From: Mycetocola saprophilus | GTDB lineage: Bacteria; Actinomycetota; Actinomycetes; Actinomycetales; Microbacteriaceae | Assembly (NCBI RefSeq): GCF_000718085.1 | Contig: NZ_JOEC01000005.1 | Span: forward strand, 61,593-125,592 | Direction: 5' to 3' | Length of the DNA stretch: 64,000 nt | Shown: piece by piece, positions 58,482 to 64,000 of the stretch | How the letters are laid out: each line of letters begins with the position of its first letter | Position numbering within the stretch: the stretch's first letter is position 1 | Program-made: the position numbers and the translations under genes | The notes under the pieces: model-generated | The model's input: the letters and a program-made list of their open reading frames with translations, nothing else | Told to the model about the DNA's origin: nothing | The model's database searches: none

Positions 58482-58730
58482 TCACGGTCGTACACCTCGC
58501 CAGGGGTGACCTCGCCGGATGCGTACTCGCTTGCGTTTGATGATCAGGTTCCCGTCGTGATCAGTGGCAAGGCGGCCGTTGGGGTCGAACTGGATCAGGT
58601 CTGTTTTGAGGTATCGGCCATTCACGCGGGTTCCGTTGCCGTTGTCCAGCGCCACCCATGACAGGCGTGTTCCAATAGCGGAAACGATGAGTGCGTTGGT
58701 GGCTTCATCGCGGGGGAGAGGCTTTCCCAT
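58482..58730 (-). CDS. small basic phage protein, unknown
   Basis: 82 aa. Contains TRLSWVALDNGNGTRVNGRYL and a strongly basic end (IIKRKRVRIRRGHPWRG), so nucleic-acid binding is possible. The start region has only a weak ribosome site and overlaps the end of the preceding zinc-ribbon gene, suggesting coupled translation. Confidence 0.55.
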   Translation of the reverse strand: MGKPLPRDEATNALIVSAIGTRLSWVALDNGNGTRVNGRYLKTDLIQFDPNGRLATDHDGNLIIKRKRVRIRRGHPWRGVRP

Positions 58731-58848
58731 TGCGGGCTCCTCTCAGCCATTCGCGGTTTCGGCGGTCCTGCACCCGGTCAGCCTCGCCACACTCGACAGC
58801 TGCCAACGGTGACGGGTACTCGGCAGAACACTCAGGGCAGGGGTGCAT
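58705..58848 (-). CDS. 47-aa zinc-ribbon-like protein
   Basis: Starts MHPCPECSAEYPSPLAAVEC: two cysteines as CPEC and a third 12 residues later, then Arg-rich helix (DRVQDRRNREWLRGARNG). Short CPEC...PLAA.EC proteins are frequent in actinophage genomes. It overlaps both neighbours by about 20 bp, which supports it as a real operon member. Function unknown; zinc binding is inferred from cysteines. Confidence 0.6.
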   Translation of the reverse strand: MHPCPECSAEYPSPLAAVECGEADRVQDRRNREWLRGARNGKASPPR

Positions 58849-59092
58849 GGTTGTGGTCCCATCCGTTCAGGTCCTCGGCGGTGAGGAGGCGCTCCTGCGG
58901 CCAGTCAATCTCGATGCTGCGGCTAACCAGCTCGCCCTCGATCCAGCGCAGTCGCTCTCTCAGCTCCCGGGAGTCGGCGCGAGCTTCCAGCCATTCACGT
59001 CCCAGGCGGCTATGGCGCGGCCCGATGTACCCCCAGAGCCCCACAGTCATGATTGCGGAGTAGCAGACGAGGAAGGCTAGCAGCGAGTTCAT
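58832..59092 (-). CDS. single-pass membrane protein, unknown
   Basis: 86 aa from ATG 59092, with AAGGAG upstream. An N-terminal membrane helix (LLAFLVCYSAIMTVGLWGYI) is followed by a charged helix (EARADSRELRERLRWIEGEL). It is the first gene of the block leading into the terminase genes. Role unknown. Confidence 0.6.
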   Translation of the reverse strand: MNSLLAFLVCYSAIMTVGLWGYIGPRHSRLGREWLEARADSRELRERLRWIEGELVSRSIEIDWPQERLLTAEDLNGWDHNHAPLP

Positions 59093-59286
59093 GACGTGGT
59101 GCTCCTTAAATGAGAAAAGCCCCATCGATGTGATGGGGCAGGGTGGAAACGAACGTAGAAATACTGTCGGGTCGAATGGGATTACCTATGTCTATGGTTG
59201 TACTGAACCAGCTTTAAATTGCACCACAACGATGTGAATCAAATTACTCGATTGCAAGTTTGAAAATTCGAAGGCCACTACATTCG

Positions 59287-59919
59287 TTACGATACACGGC
59301 GCGAAAGTTCAGGCTGTTCAATACGGGAGGCGACGTCGTGAGTGCTTTTTCCTTTCGCCATTCGCTCCAAGTGAGTTTCAATTATGCAGGCAAATTGCGG
59401 GCAGCCAGCTGCTCTCAAGCTTTCTGCCAGTCTTGGCTCTTTGCCCTTGTCCTGAAAATAGGCCAGCTGGCTTGCGATAACACGGTCCACTAGCGATGGG
59501 GAGTTCTCTGCAATTAGTACAAAAAAGGAGTCTGACGTATGAACCTCGTAAGGCAGTAAATCCGGGTCTATTTCCGAAAACCCGCCGTCGTCCGTTACAA
59601 GGTACTTAGCTTGGCAGGATAGAGCAGCGGCATGTATATGGTGGTCATCCACGTCCTTTCCTGGGTATTCAACATCCCCGGAAAACGAGAGCATAAAATC
59701 GTCTAGCGACTCGACAATAAGCGCATACTTGCGTGAAATTACATCACCGTCTGCTGCCGGCCGACTCTTCCTAAAGTGATACGTTGCCTCGATGAGGCTG
59801 TCCTGCGAGCTAACCAGACGAAATAAGGTCCCCCCAGAGTACTTCTTGAGGAGAAACAGCCAGGAGCAAATCGTTCGCGGGTACAGCACGTTCGCATCTA
59901 GAAACACTACGGAAGGCAT
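59287..59919 (-). CDS. PIN-domain protein, probable toxin
   Basis: 210 aa. Acidic PIN residues are seen in VVFLDANVLYP, DVDDHHIHAAAL and LVTDDGGFSEID, so it should be a metal-dependent RNase. ATG 59919 is used; a GTG one codon earlier is possible. It lies 31 bp after the HTH gene, in the same direction: the standard antitoxin-toxin layout. GC is about 50%, far below the phage structural genes, marking an acquired cargo gene. Confidence 0.8.
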   Translation of the reverse strand: MPSVVFLDANVLYPRTICSWLFLLKKYSGGTLFRLVSSQDSLIEATYHFRKSRPAADGDVISRKYALIVESLDDFMLSFSGDVEYPGKDVDDHHIHAAALSCQAKYLVTDDGGFSEIDPDLLPYEVHTSDSFFVLIAENSPSLVDRVIASQLAYFQDKGKEPRLAESLRAAGCPQFACIIETHLERMAKGKSTHDVASRIEQPELSRRVS

Positions 59920-59950
59920 CACCGCCCCAGCATAGCGTCCTCAAAACTAC

Positions 59951-60385
59951 TTAGACATCACCATCAAGTAACAAAAGCTGTTCAATCGCGGTGTTCTGAG
60001 CGTCACGCCGCGCTTTCTTTAACGCAATGACGTCTTTGTAGCTCACCCTATGGTGCGTGCCTACCATGGTTGTAGCCAGATCGCCCTTCGTAATGAGCTT
60101 CATCACTGTGGTTCGGCTCACACCTAACACGTCTGCTGCAGTGGAGGTAGTTAACGTCTCCGGCAGAGTTAAAACTGATAACTCTCCTCCCTGGGCTACG
60201 CGAGTAAGGACTGCTCGGACCAAAGCGCCGACATCGCCATCGATCGAAACCACGCGTCCCGTGGTCGTCGTTATTGAGAAGCGCTCCAGCTCCTCGTCGC
60301 CGACCTCATCGACCACAGCGGTAGCGTTAAGCCTAAGCTCGTCGTCAATTAGAAGCGACCCGCGGGTCGCTAGGATCGTGGACAT
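59951..60385 (-). CDS. HTH (excisionase-type) antitoxin of the PIN pair
   Basis: 144 aa from ATG 60385, with GAAGAGG upstream. The C-terminal half has an excisionase/MerR-like helix-turn-helix: TSTAADVLGVSRTTVMKLIT followed by THHRVSYKDVIALKKAR. The N-terminal half (LRLNATAVVDEVGDEELERF) probably dimerises. This type is often paired with PIN toxins and represses its own promoter. Low GC as in the toxin gene. Confidence 0.75.
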   Translation of the reverse strand: MSTILATRGSLLIDDELRLNATAVVDEVGDEELERFSITTTTGRVVSIDGDVGALVRAVLTRVAQGGELSVLTLPETLTTSTAADVLGVSRTTVMKLITKGDLATTMVGTHHRVSYKDVIALKKARRDAQNTAIEQLLLLDGDV

Positions 60386-60544
60386 AAGTTGCCTCTTCCA
60401 TGCATTAGGAGCCACACCCTTCAACTAGGCGTGTTACTTATAACTGAACCCTAGTATTTGTGGAGGCCTGCTGTCCACTCCTTTATTGAAATAATCAGTG
60501 GGATCTCAGTGTCTCAGGCTTACCGCCAAGTCATGTACGGCAGG

Positions 60545-60582
60545 GCGCGGCCGTCGGGGAAAGGTCAACCCGGCGGCCGCGC
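60545..60582 (+). ncRNA. 14-bp stem-loop of a possible rightward small RNA
   Basis: GCGCGGCCGTCGGG and CCCGGCGGCCGCGC pair along 14 bp with one G-U and a 10-nt GA-rich loop. It lies between a gene-free region and a terminator on the same strand, against the direction of all flanking genes. Confidence 0.35.
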
Positions 60583-60610
60583 ACGCTCGATCATGTGGAG
60601 GAGACACGGG

Positions 60611-60691
60611 GTGAGCTACCCCAGCGCGTTCGGTGCTCTCGCTGCGCCACTGCTCAATGAGGGACTTGCGGCCCTGGCACCTGGTCTTTAA
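60611..60691 (+). CDS. possible 26-aa peptide
   Basis: GTG 60611 is preceded at 8-10 nt by GGAGGAG, one of the best ribosome sites in the region. It encodes MSYPSAFGALAAPLLNEGLA and six more residues, hydrophobic with one acidic residue, then TAA. A terminator follows in 6 bp. Could be a small membrane or signalling peptide, or a chance frame in an RNA gene. Confidence 0.35.
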   Translation: MSYPSAFGALAAPLLNEGLAALAPGL

Positions 60692-60697
60692 ACGCAA

Positions 60698-60727
60698 AAA
60701 GGCCACTCCGGTGAGGGAGTGGCCTTT
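60698..60727 (+). terminator. Rho-independent terminator of the rightward small transcript
   Basis: AAAGGCCACTCC and GGAGTGGCCTTT form a 12-bp stem with a 6-nt loop; A-run before and TTT after. Nearly symmetric, so it may also act on the minus strand, where it follows the HTH gene at 60778. Confidence 0.75.
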
Positions 60728-60777
60728 CGTGCGCCTATCCAGGTTTTGGTTCCTGGGATAGTTCTTCGACATGTCGA

Positions 60778-61008
60778 TTATACCCCATCGGAGTTACCCT
60801 TGTCACCTTTGTTTTTCAGGCGGCCCTTCCCGCGTCTGCGAGACATGATGGCGTAGAGCTCTTCCACGTCGGGCATGTATACCTGACCGCCGATGCACTC
60901 TAGCCGGTCATCACGGATCCATCCGTAGATCGTTTTGCGGGTTCGGCCGATTATGGCCGCGGCGTCCTTGACGGTGGCCCATGCCTGGACCTGCCCCCGT
61001 TCGGTCAT
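60778..61008 (-). CDS. small HTH (excisionase/MerR-like) DNA-binding protein
   Basis: 76 aa. WATVKDAAAIIGRTRKTIYGWIRD is a winged helix-turn-helix of the excisionase kind, followed by ECIGGQVYMPDVEELYAI and a Lys/Arg tail. It could be the phage excisionase or a regulator of the nearby genes. Its ATG overlaps the rtcB stop (TAATG), so the two are co-translated. Confidence 0.75.
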   Translation of the reverse strand: MTERGQVQAWATVKDAAAIIGRTRKTIYGWIRDDRLECIGGQVYMPDVEELYAIMSRRRGKGRLKNKGDKGNSDGV

Positions 61009-62177
61009 TAGTCTCCCTTCACGTTCACGATCTGGCGCAGGGTATGCCGGATCGCGACGAGATCCTTGGAATCTTCCATGACCACGTCGATGTCCTTGTA
61101 CGCTGCGGGGATCTCATCGATAAACGCGTCGGTGTCGCGGTACTCGATCCCGGCCATTGCCTCGCGCAGCTGGTCGCGCGTGAAGGTCTTGCGGGCGGCG
61201 CTGCGTGAGTACTCGCGGCCGGCACCATGTGGTGAGGAGTTCAACGACAGCTTGTTTCCGAGGCCTTCGACCACATACGACCGAGTACCCATCGACCCCG
61301 GCACCAGCCCGAGCGTCCCTTCCGAGGCGTCGATCGCGCCCTTGCGGGATAGCCACACCGTGCGCCCGAAGTGCTCCTCGCGGGCAGTGTAGTTGTGGTG
61401 GCAATTGACGCGCTCGTGCTCGACCACTTCGACACCAGCCCAAACGGTGAACTGTTCGATAACGCGGTCCATCATTTCCTCACGGTTAGCGAGGGCAAAG
61501 TCCTGCGCCCACTGCAGCTCGATGATGTACTGCTCAAACTCCGGGGTGCCTTCCACCAGGTACGCCAGGTCGGGGTGGGGCAAGGTGATGAAGTTCCGGC
61601 GTGCGTAGTCCTGGGCCACCTTGATGTGGCGCTGGGCAATCTTGTTGCCCACGCCTCGTGATCCCGAGTGCAGAAACAGCCAGACACGATCCTCCTCGTC
61701 CAGGGACACCTCGATGAAGTGGTTCCCCGATCCGAGCGTGCCCAGCTGCAGCCGCCAGTTGCCGACGTAGTTCGCCGGGTCGAACCCGTGGAAGAAGGCC
61801 GCGAACATGAGCCCGTTATTGCGGTCCCGTGCAGTCGCAGTCTCGGCCTCGTTGTACTTGCCGGCCGAGAGTGGGATCGCATCCTCGATAGCCCAGCGCA
61901 GCAGGCTGCGGTCAAGGCCGTCGAGGTCGCGCTCGGTGAACTGCGTGCGCACGGCGATCATGCCACAGCCGATGTCCACGCCCACCGCGGCCGGAATGAT
62001 CGCCCCTTCGGTCGGGATCACGCTTCCCACGGTGGCACCCTTCCCGAGGTGAGCATCGGGCATCAGCGCGATGTGGGGGAAGATGAACGGCATACGCGAT
62101 GCCGTCTCGGCCTGCGCTCGCGTGTCGGGCTGGAGGATCGAGGCCCAGTTCATGAGCCGCTTGCTGATCTGTTCCAT
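61008..62177 (-). CDS. rtcB: RtcB-family RNA ligase
   Basis: 389 aa, full family length. Motifs in order: MPDAHLGKGATVGSV, AVGVDIGCGMIAV (manganese Cys/Asp), LGTLGSGNHFIEV, LHSGSRGVGN, HHNYTAREEHFG, PGSMGTRSYVVEG and SPHGAGR with guanylated His317. RtcB joins 2',3'-cyclic phosphate ends to 5'-OH ends with GTP, repairing cut tRNAs. AAGGAG precedes the ATG. No archease gene is adjacent. In a phage it may repair tRNAs cut by host or rival anticodon nucleases (inference). Confidence 0.93.
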   Translation of the reverse strand: MEQISKRLMNWASILQPDTRAQAETASRMPFIFPHIALMPDAHLGKGATVGSVIPTEGAIIPAAVGVDIGCGMIAVRTQFTERDLDGLDRSLLRWAIEDAIPLSAGKYNEAETATARDRNNGLMFAAFFHGFDPANYVGNWRLQLGTLGSGNHFIEVSLDEEDRVWLFLHSGSRGVGNKIAQRHIKVAQDYARRNFITLPHPDLAYLVEGTPEFEQYIIELQWAQDFALANREEMMDRVIEQFTVWAGVEVVEHERVNCHHNYTAREEHFGRTVWLSRKGAIDASEGTLGLVPGSMGTRSYVVEGLGNKLSLNSSPHGAGREYSRSAARKTFTRDQLREAMAGIEYRDTDAFIDEIPAAYKDIDVVMEDSKDLVAIRHTLRQIVNVKGD

Positions 62178-62179
62178 GG

Positions 62180-62872
62180 TTATTTCTCCTTCGATGTGGT
62201 GGTGTCGTCAAAATAAGAACGCCACCGCACGAGTTCGTCGTATGGTGGCGTCCAGCCGCAGGTTTCCCAACGGCATCGGTATTTGGTTTCTTGCTGGAAG
62301 TCGCCGGGTGGGGCGACCTCGATGGACCGGCGGTCGCAGCGCGGGCAGGGTTGCCGGTGCCGGTACGGGCGGTCTCTGGTCGGGTAGACGGCGGCGGCCT
62401 TCCCGATGGTCCAGGTGTCGCCGGGCGGGGTGAACAGGGCGTCCATGAAGTCGAGGACTTCGATGCTCGCGGCGATGGTCTCGCCGTGAGCGATGAGGTA
62501 GCCGGCGGCGCGTTCGGTCATGCGGTATGCGTGGCCGAGGCTCGTATAGGACGGGAGGCCCGCGGCCAGGCCCCAGTAGTCCTGGGTGTCGCCGAAGTGG
62601 CGGGCCCAGTGCACGAGGCTGGACACGATGGTGTCGGCGGCGTCGATCGGGCCGAGATCCATCGGGGCCTGCGCGAACCCGGGCCCGCCACCGGACACGA
62701 TTTCCCGGTCGTACACGGCGGCTTTCAACGGGCTGTTGAGGGACCGTAGATGTTCCACCACCCCGGGGGCTTCCGTGAGGGCCCGGTTCACCTTGGACGC
62801 GCACCGATCACAGATCAGGAACCCATGCAAAGCCTCACGGTCGCACCCGCGGGCGCATAAGCGGTCACTCAT
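62180..62872 (-). CDS. zinc-finger phage protein, unknown
   Basis: 230 aa from ATG 62872 with GAGG upstream. Paired cysteines occur near the N terminus (LCARGCDREALHGFLICDRC) and near the C terminus (PCPRCDRRSIEV with YRCRWETCGW), so two zinc sites are likely. The centre is helical. This end-capped cysteine layout recurs in actinophage hypothetical proteins. Its function, maybe DNA or RNA binding, is unknown. Confidence 0.65.
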   Translation of the reverse strand: MSDRLCARGCDREALHGFLICDRCASKVNRALTEAPGVVEHLRSLNSPLKAAVYDREIVSGGGPGFAQAPMDLGPIDAADTIVSSLVHWARHFGDTQDYWGLAAGLPSYTSLGHAYRMTERAAGYLIAHGETIAASIEVLDFMDALFTPPGDTWTIGKAAAVYPTRDRPYRHRQPCPRCDRRSIEVAPPGDFQQETKYRCRWETCGWTPPYDELVRWRSYFDDTTTSKEK

Positions 62873-63029
62873 GGGTACCTCGGGCATCGTGGGCGCCGTC
62901 ATAGTATCCACGCCAATACTCGCGGTCGGGGTACTTTTTGGTGTTCTCCCGTGCCTCGGCCGCGAACTTCTCGAACGACGCCGAGAGAGCATCCACGAAC
63001 GCGGCCAGCAGCCTAAATACTCGCTTCAC
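62865..63029 (-). CDS. small phage protein, unknown (54 aa)
   Basis: GTG 63029 overlaps the stop of the gene before it (GTGA) and the frame ends 8 bp inside the next gene, so it is a real link in the operon. It reads MKRVFRLLAAFVDALSASFE, then an amphipathic helix and NTKKYPDREYWRGYYDGAHD. No family recognised. Confidence 0.6.
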   Translation of the reverse strand: MKRVFRLLAAFVDALSASFEKFAAEARENTKKYPDREYWRGYYDGAHDARGTHE

Positions 63030-63298
63030 AGCTTCACGTCCGTTCCGTGGACGCCGCGACCCGACCAGCGCATCTGGGCAGCTCGTGCAGCAGCGTTTAC
63101 TGCTGTGATCAGCTCGTCAGCGTCGGCCCCGAGCTGGGTCGCCTCATTGACAGCTTCGAGAACTTGAAGCGGGACCATCCGTGCGGCCTTGTATGCCGCC
63201 TCGTGTCGTCGCGCTTCGGTTTGCGCACGCGGCCGCACAAGAACCGGCAGGCTCGCGGTAAGCGCCGCCTCCCAGTAGGCGGCCATCTGGTTTTTCAC
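63026..63298 (-). CDS. small helical phage protein, unknown
   Basis: 90 aa from GTG 63298, which overlaps the stop of the preceding gene. Mostly helical and basic in the middle (RPRAQTEARRHEAAYKAARM), then NEATQLGADADELITAVNAA. No recognised domain. Part of a chain of early genes with 4-8 bp overlaps. Confidence 0.6.
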   Translation of the reverse strand: MKNQMAAYWEAALTASLPVLVRPRAQTEARRHEAAYKAARMVPLQVLEAVNEATQLGADADELITAVNAAARAAQMRWSGRGVHGTDVKL

Positions 63299-63537
63299 AG
63301 CGTCACCTCCGTTCCGGGCGCACCCTGATCGGTACGCCCCTCGTCAAAAAGAATCGTCACCACATACGGTGACGACTTCGATACCCTCGGCAGGCCAACC
63401 CGCATATGCGACTCCAAGCCCGCCTCCGCCAGACTCCGCGTGAACGTCTCCTCACCAATGTCATCCAGATCATCAGTGCGAACCTCCACCCGCGTGACAC
63501 GACCCGGCCACCGCTTCACCTTGATACGGTCATCCAT
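63295..63537 (-). CDS. small phage protein, unknown
   Basis: 80 aa from ATG 63537 (MDDRIKVKRWPGRVTRVEVR). Beta-rich in both halves with a helical piece (ETFTRSLAEAGLESHMRV) between. The frame runs open further upstream but overlap with the next gene favours this start. Function unknown. Confidence 0.6.
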   Translation of the reverse strand: MDDRIKVKRWPGRVTRVEVRTDDLDDIGEETFTRSLAEAGLESHMRVGLPRVSKSSPYVVTILFDEGRTDQGAPGTEVTL

Positions 63538-63868
63538 CAGAACCCGCCTCGTCTTCCTCGTCAGCGTCCGGCGACCATTCAGATAACACGTGATGCCCAC
63601 ACAGCGGCCAGAACATGAAACAAGCCGAGCACAACGGTCCCTGCCCTTCCATATCGAACACAGGCTGAGCGTCAATGGCTAAAAACCGATGCAGCTTCCC
63701 CACAACCCAGTCAGCCGCTGCCGGTGCCGCGTCATCATCGAGCCCCAACGCATCCTTGACCTCACGCACAAACTTCACCGACGCAAGCGGGGTCGGCGGA
63801 GGGCTCATGGGCTTTTGCTGCCCCACCACGACAAAGATTCCGTCAAACTCGCCCGGCACCCGGCTCAT
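63530..63868 (-). CDS. small cysteine-containing phage protein, unknown
   Basis: 112 aa from ATG 63868. Contains LCSACFMFWPLCGHHVLSEW, a possible Cys/His metal site, and an acidic tail (DADEEDEAGSDG). The ATG overlaps the stop of the gene entering from the right edge. Function unknown. Confidence 0.6.
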   Translation of the reverse strand: MSRVPGEFDGIFVVVGQQKPMSPPPTPLASVKFVREVKDALGLDDDAAPAAADWVVGKLHRFLAIDAQPVFDMEGQGPLCSACFMFWPLCGHHVLSEWSPDADEEDEAGSDG

Positions 63869-64000
63869 GCCTTGCCCCCGTCCTGCTCGGGAAACACCGG
63901 AGACCACGGACCACGGACCACTGTGCGCTGAACAAGCCGATTATCCGAGGAGGCATGCCGCTGGCTACGATGAGCCGCGAACGTTGCCTCAGCCAGGGCA
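63865..64000 (-). CDS. phage gene, 3' end only
   Basis: The frame is open from the right edge to a TGA at 63865-63867 that overlaps the next ATG (ATGA). Visible residues include AEATFAAHRSQRHASSDNRL and end PEQDGGKA. It is too short to identify. It continues the early operon outside the window. Confidence 0.55.
   Translation of the reverse strand, partial: ALAEATFAAHRSQRHASSDNRLVQRTVVRGPWSPVFPEQDGGKA

Larger units (their letters stand above)
60425..60777. other. intergenic region with structured transcript candidate
   Basis: About 350 bp. It holds the antitoxin promoter on the left (TATAAG-like on the minus strand near 60440) and, reading rightward, a strong hairpin (60545-60582), a possible 26-codon frame (60611-60691) and a clear terminator (60698-60727). 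Confidence 0.5.
38039..64000. mobile_element. siphovirus-type prophage (left part, continues beyond window)
   Basis: Integrase, lipoprotein, holin candidates, endolysin, complete tail and head modules, terminases and some early genes occupy the whole stretch in typical siphovirus order, nearly all on the minus strand. No repressor, replication genes or right attachment site are seen; these would lie beyond 64000. All structural genes look intact. Confidence 0.93.

Noticed and set aside
60506..60772. 88-codon minus-strand frame opposite the structured transcript
   Set aside because: It covers both hairpin and terminator, has no ribosome site and shows antisense-like composition.
38039..64000. 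attR, immunity repressor and replication genes
   Set aside because: Looked for a second tRNA-Ser 3' end and for repressor or replication proteins; none are in the window, so they must lie beyond the right edge.

Overview
The window is high-GC DNA with actinobacterial gene order and signals: LPxTG/LAxTG sorting motifs, many GTG/TTG starts, and -10 boxes lying 6 nt before start codons (leaderless transcripts). Protein style suggests the Microbacteriaceae or a close relative; this is inference from the sequence, not a database match.

Left part (1-37.9 kb) is host chromosome. It holds housekeeping genes: threonine synthase, phosphoglucomutase, prephenate dehydratase, NADP glutamate dehydrogenase, a diacylglycerol-kinase-like lipid kinase, seryl-tRNA synthetase, a HAD phosphatase, an LCP cell-wall ligase and serine tRNAs. 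Between them lie unusually many cell-surface genes. These are a 1978-aa secreted GH92 mannosidase under a LacI-type repressor, an RCC1-repeat protein with a LAMTG signal next to a sigma factor fused to a zinc anti-sigma-like/membrane/sensor half, a wall-anchored cohesin overlapping a dockerin-bearing secreted amidase, and a 2510-aa LPDTG adhesin. Fic and SIR2-like genes of lower GC look acquired. Two near-identical tRNA-Ser(TGA) genes bracket a 1.1-kb AT-rich islet.

Right part (about 38.0 kb to the end, continuing outside) is a siphovirus-type prophage whose integrase abuts tRNA-Ser(GCT), the likely attL. Integrase and a lipoprotein gene read rightward. Everything else reads leftward. From the right edge these are small early genes, RtcB RNA ligase, an HTH protein, a HTH-PIN toxin-antitoxin pair, small genes, small and large terminase, portal, a MuF-like protein with a toxin-like tail, scaffold, capsid, connectors, major tail protein, tail chaperones with a -1 frameshift, tape measure, tail-tip proteins, M23 endolysin and two small membrane proteins (holin candidates).

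The strongest leads are: (1) the cohesin/dockerin-amidase pair; (2) the GH92 enzyme in which the usual catalytic-acid Glu is Gln, as in a known mannose-phosphate-uncapping enzyme; (3) the SIR2-GAF-like gene with a 51-aa partner; (4) the MuF protein with a nuclease-like C terminus; (5) the fused sigma/anti-sigma sensor; (6) the tRNA-bracketed islet.
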